This document shows positions 15,437-23,199 of a stretch of 37,835 bases of DNA, in pieces; the first letter of the stretch is position 1, and every line of letters begins with the position of its first letter. A program made the translations under genes and the position numbers. The notes under the pieces are model-generated. The model was not told the origin of the DNA. It worked only from the letters and a program-made list of their open reading frames with translations, and did no database searches. This stretch comes from Bryobacterales bacterium (GTDB lineage: Bacteria > Acidobacteriota > Terriglobia > Bryobacterales > UBA6623). The stretch is from positions 1 to 37,835 of the forward strand of contig JAJDTX010000077.1 of assembly GCA_022826925.1 (NCBI GenBank), written 5' to 3'.

Positions 15437-17625
15437 CCGCCACCCTCTCCAGCCAAACGTGAGGCATCGCGCAATTCAACTCTCTGCGTGCCGAAAACGA
15501 CTTTGATGGGATCGCCCGCGGACAAGGCCTCGTTGGGTCCGGGGTATTGCTGCTGGGCAAGTCCGCTGCCGTGTGGTTCGATCGGGATTCCGTGCTGGGC
15601 TCCCAGCGCAAATACCTCGCGCATCGTGAGCCCCAGCACGTCCGGAGCTGTGAGCGACCCGCCGTACGGCTCCTGGGCGAGAGTCTCTACCGCGACTGCT
15701 CCTGGCGGCCGCGACACGTTCGCGGCCACAGTTTCGGCAGCGGGAGCCTCCACTGCCGGCCCCGGCCCTGCCTCGTTCCGGCCCGGAAAGATCGGCTCGT
15801 CCTCGACATCATTGGCCCTGCCCTCGATGAAGTCCGCCAGCAGAACCGCGTCGACCTCAGCCGGCGGGCGCACGGGGAGCGACGGGATCCGCGACGGCGG
15901 CACGTCCAAGACGCGCAGAGCCTGCCGCACGACGGTCGAGAACACAGGTGCCGCGATTCGTCCGCCGTAGTAGAACTGGCCGCGCGGATCGAACAGCATC
16001 ACCACGCCCACCACGGCCGGATTGTTGACTGGCGCGAATCCGCAGAAGCTGGCCAAGTACATGCCGTCCCTGTAAGAACGGGTCACCGGATTGATCATTT
16101 GCGCCGTACCGGTCTTGCCCGCCACGCGATAGCCCTGGATCTGCGCGAGGCGGCCAGTGCCGTTCTGGACGACCTGCTCCAGAATCGCCTGCATCGTCGC
16201 GGCCGTGTCCTGGCTGATCACGGGCTCGGCAGGCGGTCGCTGTAGCGGCACTTCCTGCGTGCCGCTCTCCCGAATCGCGCGGACTATCCGGGGCTTGACC
16301 CGGACTCCCCCGTTGGCAATGGTCCCGAACAGGCCGGCCATCTGCACTGCGGTCACGCCGATTTCCTGTCCCATCGAAAGAGACGCCAGCGAAGCATCGG
16401 ACCATCTCGCCAACGGCCGCACCAGCCCGTGGATCTCGCCCGGGAGGTTGACGCCGGTCTTGACGCCGAACCCGAAGCGGCGGATGTAGTCGTGCAACTT
16501 CTCCGACCCTACCCGGTAGCCGATCTTGATCGTGCCGATGTTGCTCGACTTCATCAGCACCTGCGGCATCGTCAGGATTCCGTACGGGTGGTGGTCGCGG
16601 ATCCGCCGACGGTCGATCCACATGCCACCCATCTCGCAATCGAACTCATCGTCGACGCTCACCAACCCCTCCTCCAAGGCCGCCGACGCGGTCAGGACCT
16701 TGAAGGTGGACCCTGGTTCGACCATGGCGCTGACCGCAAAGTTACGTAGATTCTCGAGATCCTCCTTGGTTCTCGACAGATCGTTGGGATCGAACCGCGG
16801 CCAGCTGGCCATGGCGAGGATTTCCCCGCTGTCAGGGCGCATCAGGACAATCGTTCCCGACCGGGACTTCGTTTCGCGCACCGCGCGTTCGAGTTCTAGG
16901 TCCGCCAGCGACTGCAACTCCAGATCGATGTTGAGCAGCACGTCGCTGCCGGGCTTGGGCGCTTGCAGCACTTGCCAGCCGTAGCGTCGCTGAAGAGCGT
17001 CGTATTGCATCAGGCCGCGTCCGGGCGTGCCGTGCAATCGGCTCTCGAACTTCTGCTCCAGTCCGGCTTGGCCGGTGTGGTCGATGCCTACGGTGCCCAG
17101 CACCTGGGCCGCCACCGAGCCATAGGGATAGTAGCGGCGGCTCTCTTGCTCGAACTGCAGGAAGTCCAGGCCCAGAGCTCGCGCCCGTTGCGCTTCGGCC
17201 AAGGTGACCGTGCGCTTGACCCACTGGAACCCACCCCGCTCAATCCGCCTGCGCAGCGCATGTTCGTCCACGGCGACGGCCTCGGCCAGAGCGGCCGCCA
17301 CAGCCGGCGGGTCGGACACGTGGTCGGAGAAAATCCCGATGGAGTCCATCTGCATGCTCAGGGCCAGCTCTCGCCCGCGCCGATCGATGAGATGCCCCCT
17401 GCGCGCGGGAATGTCCACGCTACCGACGTGCTGGCGCATCGCCTTGGCGTAGAGTTGTTCGTGCTGGAGGACCTGCAAGTCGACCAGCCTGGCGAGCACG
17501 AGAAGGAACCATCCCGCCGCGACGCAGGCCACGGCCAGCACGCGACGCCTGGTGCGCGAGCCGAGCAGCCGCCTTACAGACGCCGCAGCACCGCCTGCCC
17601 ACTGCGCTCTGACCACCAAGTTCAC
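15433..17625 (-). CDS. ftsI: Septal transpeptidase FtsI/PBP3 with C-terminal PASTA domain
   Basis: A 730-residue class B penicillin-binding protein that crosslinks septal peptidoglycan. The GTG at 17623-17625 is the most upstream usable start, since an in-frame TAG lies at 17647-17649. One transmembrane helix (about 29-47) is followed by the PBP dimerisation domain (RRGHLIDRRGREL) and the transpeptidase domain. The active-site motifs are S306-T-F-K309, S360-S-N362 and K504-T-G506. After an acidic, Pro/Ala-rich linker there is one PASTA domain at about 655-720 (LTAPDVLGLTMREVFALG). Because of that domain it is longer than E. coli FtsI. ftsL lies 77 bases upstream, the widest gap inside the operon. 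Confidence 0.95.
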   Translation of the reverse strand: MNLVVRAQWAGGAAASVRRLLGSRTRRRVLAVACVAAGWFLLVLARLVDLQVLQHEQLYAKAMRQHVGSVDIPARRGHLIDRRGRELALSMQMDSIGIFSDHVSDPPAVAAALAEAVAVDEHALRRRIERGGFQWVKRTVTLAEAQRARALGLDFLQFEQESRRYYPYGSVAAQVLGTVGIDHTGQAGLEQKFESRLHGTPGRGLMQYDALQRRYGWQVLQAPKPGSDVLLNIDLELQSLADLELERAVRETKSRSGTIVLMRPDSGEILAMASWPRFDPNDLSRTKEDLENLRNFAVSAMVEPGSTFKVLTASAALEEGLVSVDDEFDCEMGGMWIDRRRIRDHHPYGILTMPQVLMKSSNIGTIKIGYRVGSEKLHDYIRRFGFGVKTGVNLPGEIHGLVRPLARWSDASLASLSMGQEIGVTAVQMAGLFGTIANGGVRVKPRIVRAIRESGTQEVPLQRPPAEPVISQDTAATMQAILEQVVQNGTGRLAQIQGYRVAGKTGTAQMINPVTRSYRDGMYLASFCGFAPVNNPAVVGVVMLFDPRGQFYYGGRIAAPVFSTVVRQALRVLDVPPSRIPSLPVRPPAEVDAVLLADFIEGRANDVEDEPIFPGRNEAGPGPAVEAPAAETVAANVSRPPGAVAVETLAQEPYGGSLTAPDVLGLTMREVFALGAQHGIPIEPHGSGLAQQQYPGPNEALSAGDPIKVVFGTQRVELRDASRLAGEGGG

Positions 17626-17702
17626 CGCCGGCTCTTTGCTTGCCCCCTATTGCCCCCAGCGCTCGGCATGAATCGTTGGAATCCCGCCGCCTCGCTGAGA
17701 AG

Positions 17703-18242
17703 TCACTCGCCCGACCGCAGCAATCGTGCCACGGTCGCATCCGACTCGCCGTCTCCCGGCGGCAGCGCGAACCAGCTATAGCTGTCTGGCTCGGTCTGTC
17801 GCAGCCCCATCTGCTCGGCCAGCGCCGCGACACGCCGCAGGTCCTCCAACCGCCCGCGCTGCATCTTCAGCTCGTCGCGCACGGCCTCCAACTGTCCCGC
17901 CCGCTGGCGGAGCGCCTCCTGCTTGTAGCCAGATTGGGTGACCAACCTCTGCGGCCCCCACAGCAAGATCGCCAGCACCATCAGGAACAGGCAGAGGCTT
18001 AGGCCGACGCGCCAGACTTCCCGGTCCCGCGGGTCGTGCCTGTAGCGGATTCCGCTGTTGTCAATTCGCTTCGGGTACAGCGGCACGCCGCCGATCGACA
18101 TCGACTGCGCTTGAGCCGCTACAGGCCGGGTGACGCCGCCGGGCGCGGACTGGCTGGGCGTGGCGCGCTGCTTGGGCACGCCACGCCGGCCATGGTGGGA
18201 CTGCCGTCCCGGCGGCGCCTTCTTCGTTAGTACCTTCTCCAT
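17703..18242 (-). CDS. ftsL: FtsL-like division protein
   Basis: A 179-residue single-pass membrane protein with the FtsL layout. A basic, Pro/Ser-rich cytoplasmic N-terminus of about 75 residues precedes a transmembrane helix (VGLSLCLFLMVLAILLW). A periplasmic coiled coil follows (about 105-150, YKQEALRQRAGQLEAVRDEL). FtsL sequences are poorly conserved, so the call leans on position between rsmH and ftsI and on topology. The N-terminal tail is long for the family. The start has AGAGAGGA upstream and lies 18 bases after rsmH. Confidence 0.82.
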   Translation of the reverse strand: MEKVLTKKAPPGRQSHHGRRGVPKQRATPSQSAPGGVTRPVAAQAQSMSIGGVPLYPKRIDNSGIRYRHDPRDREVWRVGLSLCLFLMVLAILLWGPQRLVTQSGYKQEALRQRAGQLEAVRDELKMQRGRLEDLRRVAALAEQMGLRQTEPDSYSWFALPPGDGESDATVARLLRSGE

Positions 18243-18260
18243 TGCTAACCGATCCTCTCT

Positions 18261-19166
18261 CTAGGCGGAAAACGCCATCTCCGTGCGCTGCACCGCTCGC
18301 AAGCGGGCGCTTCGGCTGGCTGGATTCCGTCGCACCTCTTCCTCGGACGGGCGCATGACCCGGCGCGTCAAAAGGCGATATATTCCGGCCTTGGCAAGCT
18401 GCCGGAAACTCTGCTTCACCAAGCGGTCTTCTCCGCTGTGAAAGCTCAACACGACGAACCGGCCGCCCGGAGCGAGCAGGCGCGGCACCTCGGCGAGCAG
18501 CTTGCCTAGCTCGCCAAGTTCGTCGTTCACTGCCATGCGCAGTGCCTGAAAAGTCTTGGTTGCGGGGTGGATGCGCCCGGCCGCTTTGCGCGGCACCGCC
18601 GCCGCGACCACCTCGGACAAGTGTGCGGTGTCGCGAATCGGACGCGCTCGGACCACGGAGCGGGCGATGCGCCGGCTGAAGCGCTCGTCCGCCAGGCCGT
18701 ACAGCGTGTCGGCCAGCTCGCCCTCTCCGCCCCGATTGACCAGCTCGTCGGCTTGCAGCGCTTGGCGGCGGTCGAAGCGCATGTCGAGCGGGCCGGGGCT
18801 CCGCAGGCTGAAGCCGCGGCTCCCGTCGTCGAGCTGCAGGCGCGACAAGCCCAGATCCGCCAAGATCCCGGCCAGCGGCAGGCAGCCCTTGGCCGCTTGG
18901 GCCAGCTTGGAAAAGCCGCCGTGAAAATACCGGACCCGGCTCCCGAACTCGGACAGCTGCGTCCGGCAGCGCCGCAGGGCATCCTCGTCCCGGTCGATCG
19001 CGATCAGCGTGCATCCGGCCGCGCGTTGCAGGATGCGCCGCGCGTGCCCGCCCGCCCCCGCAGTACAATCGCAGTAGACTCCGCGCGGGATCGGGTCGCC
19101 TTGGCCGAACAGGTAGCGTTCCATCTCGTCTGCCATCACGGAGTAGTGTCCGAGACTTGCCTCCAT
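18261..19166 (-). CDS. rsmH: 16S rRNA m4C1402 methyltransferase RsmH (MraW)
   Basis: A 301-residue SAM-dependent methyltransferase acting on 16S rRNA C1402. The N-terminal HYSVMADEMERYL, the SAM-binding loop DCTAGAGGHARRIL and the ILADLGLSRLQLD, GPLDMRFD and VVLSFHSGEDRLVK signatures are all present. The ATG at 19164-19166 makes a TGATG junction with mraZ; a GTG one codon upstream (19169) would give a GTGA overlap and is equally plausible. It is the second gene of the dcw operon, as usual. Confidence 0.96.
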   Translation of the reverse strand: MEASLGHYSVMADEMERYLFGQGDPIPRGVYCDCTAGAGGHARRILQRAAGCTLIAIDRDEDALRRCRTQLSEFGSRVRYFHGGFSKLAQAAKGCLPLAGILADLGLSRLQLDDGSRGFSLRSPGPLDMRFDRRQALQADELVNRGGEGELADTLYGLADERFSRRIARSVVRARPIRDTAHLSEVVAAAVPRKAAGRIHPATKTFQALRMAVNDELGELGKLLAEVPRLLAPGGRFVVLSFHSGEDRLVKQSFRQLAKAGIYRLLTRRVMRPSEEEVRRNPASRSARLRAVQRTEMAFSA

Positions 19167-19648
19167 CACAGTCCCAACTTGTTCGCGCCGTAGGTCAGGT
19201 CGTCCGCCGTCGGCTTGTTGGACTCAACGCGCTGCTTGAAGGTCTCCTCGCGCCACACGACCAAGTGGTGGTTGCGCCACTGGATCTTGACCGGGCCGGT
19301 GAAATCCGTCTCGTCGCGCAGTGCCGCGGGCAACAGCAACCGGCCTTGGCCATCGATATCCTCGGGCTTGCCGTAGTTGTTTGCCTGCATCAGAAGCCTG
19401 TTGTTCGCTTGTCCATCGGTGGCGGCATCGCCCGAGGCCAGCTGCTCCAGGATCTTGGCCCACTCCTCGGACGGAAAGACCTTGATCTCCTCGCCGTCCA
19501 GGCTTGTGACGAAGACGTCCGTGTCGGCGGCTGCACCGGGCGTGCGCTCGTCCGAGCCACAGCGCTCCCTGAGCTTGCGATACACCGATGCCGACAGCTT
19601 CAGCCGGCCCTTGGCGTCAACTCTGCCTGTCTCCGTGCCCCAGAACAT
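19166..19648 (-). CDS. mraZ: Transcriptional regulator MraZ
   Basis: A 160-residue protein with two SpoVT/AbrB-like MraZ domains. The first opens GTETGRVDAKGRLKLSASVY; the second contains DIDGQGRLLLPAALRDE, so both DxKGR/DGQGR motifs are present. MraZ forms ring oligomers that bind short phased direct repeats at the dcw promoter, usually as a repressor. Such repeats occur 68 bases upstream of the start codon. The leader contains GAGGG about 10 bases before the ATG, a rather long spacing. First gene of the operon; its stop overlaps the rsmH start. Confidence 0.95.
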   Translation of the reverse strand: MFWGTETGRVDAKGRLKLSASVYRKLRERCGSDERTPGAAADTDVFVTSLDGEEIKVFPSEEWAKILEQLASGDAATDGQANNRLLMQANNYGKPEDIDGQGRLLLPAALRDETDFTGPVKIQWRNHHLVVWREETFKQRVESNKPTADDLTYGANKLGL

Positions 19649-19715
19649 GGTGCGATCACCCTCGTGGACAGAGGCGAGCGTGTTCCGCAGGTTCCAACCG
19701 CATCAGCGGGCAAGT

Positions 19716-19760
19716 TCCCATTTGGACCACTTCGCTCTACTCCTAACCACTTTCGACCAC
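19716..19760 (-). promoter_or_regulatory. MraZ box array (dcw operator)
   Basis: Read on the minus strand there are five pentamers at exact 10-base phase: GTGGT (19756-19760), GTGGT (19746-19750), GTAGA (19736-19740), GTGGT (19726-19730) and TGGGA (19716-19720). Two of the GTGGT boxes are preceded by GAA or AAA, giving the AAAGTGG-like form. This is the arrangement known for MraZ operators: short G/T-rich direct repeats with 5-base spacers. The array starts at the predicted transcription start, so MraZ binding would block initiation or early elongation. Confidence 0.8.
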
Positions 19761-19763
19761 AAC

Positions 19764-19793
19764 ATTATCGAAAGCGCAAAATCCCTCTGTCAA
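19764..19793 (-). promoter_or_regulatory. Sigma70-type promoter of the dcw operon
   Basis: On the minus strand a perfect -35 hexamer TTGACA (19788-19793) is followed by an 18-base spacer and GATAAT (19764-19769), five of six matches to the -10 consensus. Initiation would fall near 19757-19760, giving a leader of about 110 bases to mraZ and placing the MraZ boxes in the initially transcribed region. It is the best promoter match I found in the window. Confidence 0.8.
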
Positions 19794-19794
19794 G

Positions 19795-19818
19795 GCCGAA
19801 TCCCCAAGAAAATTCGGC
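19795..19818 (-). repeat. Inverted repeat abutting the dcw -35 element
   Basis: Perfect 7-bp arms GCCGAAT (19795-19801) and ATTCGGC (19812-19818) flank a 10-base spacer. The repeat ends one base upstream of the -35 hexamer. The position suits a second regulator, activator or repressor, of the dcw promoter. A third copy of the arm lies at 19896-19903. No regulator can be named from sequence. Confidence 0.45.
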
Positions 19819-20022
19819 TCCGTGAAGATTTACTAGATATTGCGTGCAATTGACTGCAAACGACTATCAGTAGTACATCTTGTGCGCTCAAACTAGAGCC
19901 GAACCTTAGGATTGGGGCCGGAGCACAACGCCGCGACGACCGGCATCGACCATTTGCGACAATGTGGGCGGCGCATCGAGGCTATTTCCAACCCATCGGC
20001 GCACGAGGAGGATCCGACCACC

Positions 20023-20787
20023 ATGAAGCTGGGCCTAGTTACATACAACGTCGGTCGCGACTGGGACATCGAGACCATCATCAAGCAGCTCGAGGCTGCG
20101 CGCTTCGAAGCTGTCGAACTGCGCAGCACTCATCGCCACGGAGTGGAACCGGGGCTGCCGCAAGCGGAGGTCGAGCGCGTCCGCTCGCGCTTCCAGAACA
20201 GCCGGGTGCGGCTGCTGAGCCTAGGCTCGGCCTGTGAATTCCACTCTCCCGACGAGGCCGAGCGACGGGCGAACGTGGAGCAGACCGCCGGCTTCGTCGA
20301 GCTCGCGCACGACCTAGGCTGCTGGGGCGTCAAGGTGCGCCCGAACGGGCTGCCGGAGGGAGTGCCCCACGATGTGACGATCCGCCGGATCGGCGAGGCT
20401 CTGCAGACGTGCGGCGAGCACGCGCTGCGTTACGGGATCGAGATCTGGGTCGAAGTCCACGGCCGCCAGACCCAGCAACCCGAAGTCATGCGGCAGATCA
20501 TGGACGCCTGCGGCCACCCGTCGGTCGGGATCTGCTGGAACTCGAATCCGACCGATATCCGCAACGGGACCATCAAGCCGGCCTTCGACCTGCTCAAGGA
20601 CTTCATCCGCAACGTCCATATCGTCGACCTGCCCGACTACCCGCACCGCGAGCTGTTCCAGCTCTTGGCCTCGATCAACTACGACCGATACACTCTCGTC
20701 GAGGCAGCGCAAAGCTGCGAGCCGGAGCGCTACCTGCGGTTCTACCGAGCACTGTGGCGGGAGTTGGTGCGCAACGACCGAGCCTGA
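20023..20787 (+). CDS. Sugar phosphate isomerase/epimerase-like TIM-barrel protein
   Basis: A 254-residue protein of the xylose isomerase-like TIM-barrel (AP endonuclease 2) superfamily. The start MKLGLVTYNVGRDWDIETI is chosen for the GGAGG at 20008-20012; a longer in-frame ORF begins at 19912 but lacks support. Strand-end acidic and histidine residues typical of metal binding occur in WVEVHGR, GICWNSNPTD, VHIVDL and YTLVEAAQ. There is no signal peptide, so it is probably cytoplasmic. The reaction and substrate cannot be told. It stands alone on the plus strand, divergent from dcw and convergent with the next gene, with 16 bases between stops. Confidence 0.82.
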   Translation: MKLGLVTYNVGRDWDIETIIKQLEAARFEAVELRSTHRHGVEPGLPQAEVERVRSRFQNSRVRLLSLGSACEFHSPDEAERRANVEQTAGFVELAHDLGCWGVKVRPNGLPEGVPHDVTIRRIGEALQTCGEHALRYGIEIWVEVHGRQTQQPEVMRQIMDACGHPSVGICWNSNPTDIRNGTIKPAFDLLKDFIRNVHIVDLPDYPHRELFQLLASINYDRYTLVEAAQSCEPERYLRFYRALWRELVRNDRA

Positions 20788-20803
20788 AGGGGCGCGGCGC
20801 GGA

Positions 20804-21223
20804 TCAGTTCGGCGCGAAATTGATCGTCGGAGGATCCAGCTCGATCCACAGCGGATCGCCGTTGGCGCCGTTGATGGTGTAGCGCAAGATGACGCCGCCC
20901 GGCTGGGTGTAGGAGCGGCCTAGCGAGTACTGCGAAAGCTCCCCGAACGGCGCTTCCGGCCCCCAGTCTTCCAAGAACTCCTCGTACGGGTAATAGCGGC
21001 AGGGCTCCTCGACAGAACAGCCCCACATGCGGTAGGCCTCCTCGTAGCGGCGCTCCTGGAGCAGCTCGAAGAAAGCCGTCGCCTGGCGCTCCTCCTGCCA
21101 GTTGCGGAAGAACATGTAGTAGAACCCGGCCAGCAGCGCCACCGCCGCCAAGGCGATCAGCGCGGCCTTGACGATTCGCTCGAACAGAACACTCTGGCTG
21201 CCGTAGGCACCTAAGTATTCCAT
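20804..21223 (-). CDS. Small single-pass membrane protein of unknown function
   Basis: A 139-residue protein I do not recognise. A short cytoplasmic N-terminus leads into one transmembrane helix (ALIALAAVALLAGFYYMFF, about 21-39). A soluble part follows, with a helical YEEAYRMWGC segment and a beta-rich tail (GGVILRYTINGANGDPLWIEL). The two cysteines (CSVEEPC) could form a disulfide outside the cytoplasm. The helix-rich segment recalls membrane-anchored DUF4878/NTF2-like lumenal domains, but that is only an impression. It is 17 bases downstream of ompH and is the last gene of the long minus-strand run, which suggests an envelope role. Confidence 0.75.
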   Translation of the reverse strand: MEYLGAYGSQSVLFERIVKAALIALAAVALLAGFYYMFFRNWQEERQATAFFELLQERRYEEAYRMWGCSVEEPCRYYPYEEFLEDWGPEAPFGELSQYSLGRSYTQPGGVILRYTINGANGDPLWIELDPPTINFAPN

Positions 21224-21240
21224 GTGAGCGGAGCGGGCAA

Positions 21241-21768
21241 TCAGTTGGCCGGGTGCTTGGCGTCGTAGGCCTGGGTGGCTTCGGCGGTCAGGTTGATCAG
21301 AGGATCGCTGGCCAGCACGCCCGAGCTGTCGACGATCAGGTCGAAGCCCTTCTCCGCACGCAAGCCCTGGACGATTTCCCGCATGCGACCGCTGGCGGCG
21401 GTGAGGATGTTCTGACGGTCGAACTCGACATCAGACTGGAGGTCCTCCGACAGACGCTGGGCCGTGATCTGCTTGCGCTGGCCCTCGGCCTGCAGCTGGG
21501 CCAGCTCGGCACCGGTGGCGCCTTGGATCTTGGCCTGAAGCTCTTGCAGTTCCGCCGAGAGCGCGTTCAGCTCCTCCTGGCGGTCCTGGTACTTGGCTTC
21601 GAGCGCCGCCGATTCCTTCTGCATGTCGGCGGTCGAGAGCAATGCCTCTTGGAAGTTGATGACGGCCACCTTCGCCTGGCCTGCCAGCTGGCTCGGCCAG
21701 GCGCAAAGCAGCGCAGCCGGTACGAGCAAGAAGGCTCGCATTCCCATGGGATTCCATCGTTGCAGCAT
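21241..21768 (-). CDS. OmpH/Skp family periplasmic chaperone
   Basis: A 175-residue protein with a signal peptide (MRAFLLVPAALLCAWPSQLAG after a short N-terminal extension). The OmpH opening KVAVINFQEALLSTADMQ is followed by a long charged coiled coil (about 60-130) and a second beta segment FDLIVDSSGVLASDP. Skp proteins form trimeric grasping chaperones for unfolded outer-membrane proteins. The ATG at 21766-21768 has GAGGA about 9 bases upstream; an ATG at 21747 would still leave a good signal peptide. It lies 116 bases downstream of rseP, a usual neighbourhood, though bamA is absent here. Confidence 0.88.
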   Translation of the reverse strand: MLQRWNPMGMRAFLLVPAALLCAWPSQLAGQAKVAVINFQEALLSTADMQKESAALEAKYQDRQEELNALSAELQELQAKIQGATGAELAQLQAEGQRKQITAQRLSEDLQSDVEFDRQNILTAASGRMREIVQGLRAEKGFDLIVDSSGVLASDPLINLTAEATQAYDAKHPAN

Positions 21769-21884
21769 GGTCGGTGTTCCTCGAATTCCTATTTTGACAT
21801 GCCGAGCACGCTCGATTCCACAGGGCGGCCGCGTCCCCGCGCCCGCGGTCCGTTCGGCCTGGCCAGACGGGACGATGGCGGCGA

Positions 21885-23183
21885 TCAAGGCGAAAGGAAC
21901 TGGCGCGCCAAGTCGTTGTACATCACGACCCCGAACAGGAGGATGAGGAACACCAACCCGGCCTGCGTGATGCGCTGCCTGACCTTCATGCTCACGTCGC
22001 GGCGCAGCATCGACTCGACGAACAGCAGCAAGATCTGACCGCCGTCGAGCACCGGCACGGGCGCGAGATTGATGACCCCGAGGTTGACGCTGATCAACGC
22101 CATGAACTGGACCAAGGCGGCGAGTCCGAAGGACGCCGCGGCCTGGGTGTGCTCGTAGATCCCAACCGGCCCTTCTAGGTTCGTCACGGCCATGTCGCCC
22201 GTGACCAGCTTGCCGAGAGCTCGGAATATGATGCTCGCGAATCCCAGATTCTCCTCGACCGACACGCCGACAGCGGCGCTGAAGGACAGCTCCTCTTCGA
22301 TCCGCTCGCGGATGGGCCGCATTACGATCCCGAGCCGCCATCCTTCCTCGTGCTTTGCTGGCTGAACCTCCAGAGGGCGAAGCTCGCCCGCCCGCTCGAT
22401 TTCGAGCAGCAACGGTTTGCCGTCCGAACCGCCAACGATCTCGGCGACCTGCTCCACGGCGATGATCTCGGAGCCGTCGATGCTCGCAAGCACGTCGCCG
22501 ACCTCGATCCCGGAGCCAGCTGCCGGCGACCCCGGGACTAGCTCGACCAATTCCACCCGATGGGCCGCGCTCCAGCCGGGGTCGGGGACCCCGCGCTCCC
22601 CCTGCATCTCGGGAATCGTGATGCGGGTGTCCAGCTCGGCGCCGCCTCGCTCCAGCGTCAAGATCGCCTCGTTATCCTGAACGAGCGTCGAGGCGACGAT
22701 CAAATCCTTCCACGTTGGCGTCTCCACGCCGTCGATGGAGCGAACCACGTCATTCGTCCGAATCGCGGCGCGATCCGCCGCCGAGCCCGGCCTGACGTAG
22801 CCGATCCGGGCGGCTTCCTCCAAGTAGGCGGCCCGCGTGTACTCGTGCATGTAGACGCCGGCCAGCAGGCCGATCGCGAGGATGAAGTTGAAGGCGGGGC
22901 CGGCAGCGAGGATGATCAGGCGCTGCCAGCGCGGCTTCGCCGAGAACCCGTCTGGTTCGTAGACTGCTTCGTCGGACAGGGCATGGCCGGCCATCTTCAC
23001 GTAGCCGCCTATCGGCAGCAGGCAAACCTTGAAGTCCGTGCCGTTGTGGTCGAATCCCAGCAGCTTGGGGCCGAAACCGATCGAAAAGCTCTCGACCTTG
23101 ACTCCGAAGTATCGAGCTGCCAAGTAGTGCCCCAGCTCGTGAAACACCACCAAGACGCTCAGGACAAGGATGAAATTGACCAT
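21885..23183 (-). CDS. rseP: Site-2 protease RseP (RIP metalloprotease)
   Basis: A 432-residue intramembrane zinc protease that cleaves anti-sigma factors and remnant signal peptides. H15-E-L-G-H19 lies in the first transmembrane helix, and the third zinc-ligand motif NLAPVPVLDGGQ is near residue 375. Two PDZ domains lie between them (about 120-195 and 200-275: GYVRPGSAADRAAIRTND, LVPGSPAAGSGIEVGDVL). Family topology is complete, with a C-terminal helix. GGGAG lies 7 bases before the ATG, and dxr ends 16 bases upstream; dxr-rseP is a classic pairing. Confidence 0.95.
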   Translation of the reverse strand: MVNFILVLSVLVVFHELGHYLAARYFGVKVESFSIGFGPKLLGFDHNGTDFKVCLLPIGGYVKMAGHALSDEAVYEPDGFSAKPRWQRLIILAAGPAFNFILAIGLLAGVYMHEYTRAAYLEEAARIGYVRPGSAADRAAIRTNDVVRSIDGVETPTWKDLIVASTLVQDNEAILTLERGGAELDTRITIPEMQGERGVPDPGWSAAHRVELVELVPGSPAAGSGIEVGDVLASIDGSEIIAVEQVAEIVGGSDGKPLLLEIERAGELRPLEVQPAKHEEGWRLGIVMRPIRERIEEELSFSAAVGVSVEENLGFASIIFRALGKLVTGDMAVTNLEGPVGIYEHTQAAASFGLAALVQFMALISVNLGVINLAPVPVLDGGQILLLFVESMLRRDVSMKVRQRITQAGLVFLILLFGVVMYNDLARQFLSP

Positions 23184-23199
23184 AAGGCGACTCCCAGCC

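Larger units (their letters stand above)
19649..20022. other. Divergent intergenic region of the dcw operon and the isomerase gene
   Basis: This 374-base gap holds the dcw promoter, the MraZ box array and an inverted repeat beside the -35 element, each listed separately. It also holds a further copy of the repeat arm (GAGCCGAA at 19896-19903) and a TTGCGTGCAA palindrome at 19840-19849 of unknown role. On the plus strand TTGACT at 19850-19855 could be a -35 for the isomerase gene, but no good -10 follows. The isomerase ribosome binding site GGAGG lies at 20008-20012. The region is clearly more AT-rich than the genes around it. Confidence 0.7.

Noticed and set aside
19912..20022. N-terminal extension of the isomerase
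   Set aside because: The extension lacks a ribosome binding site and the fold starts at MKLGLVTYN, while GGAGG precedes the ATG at 20023.
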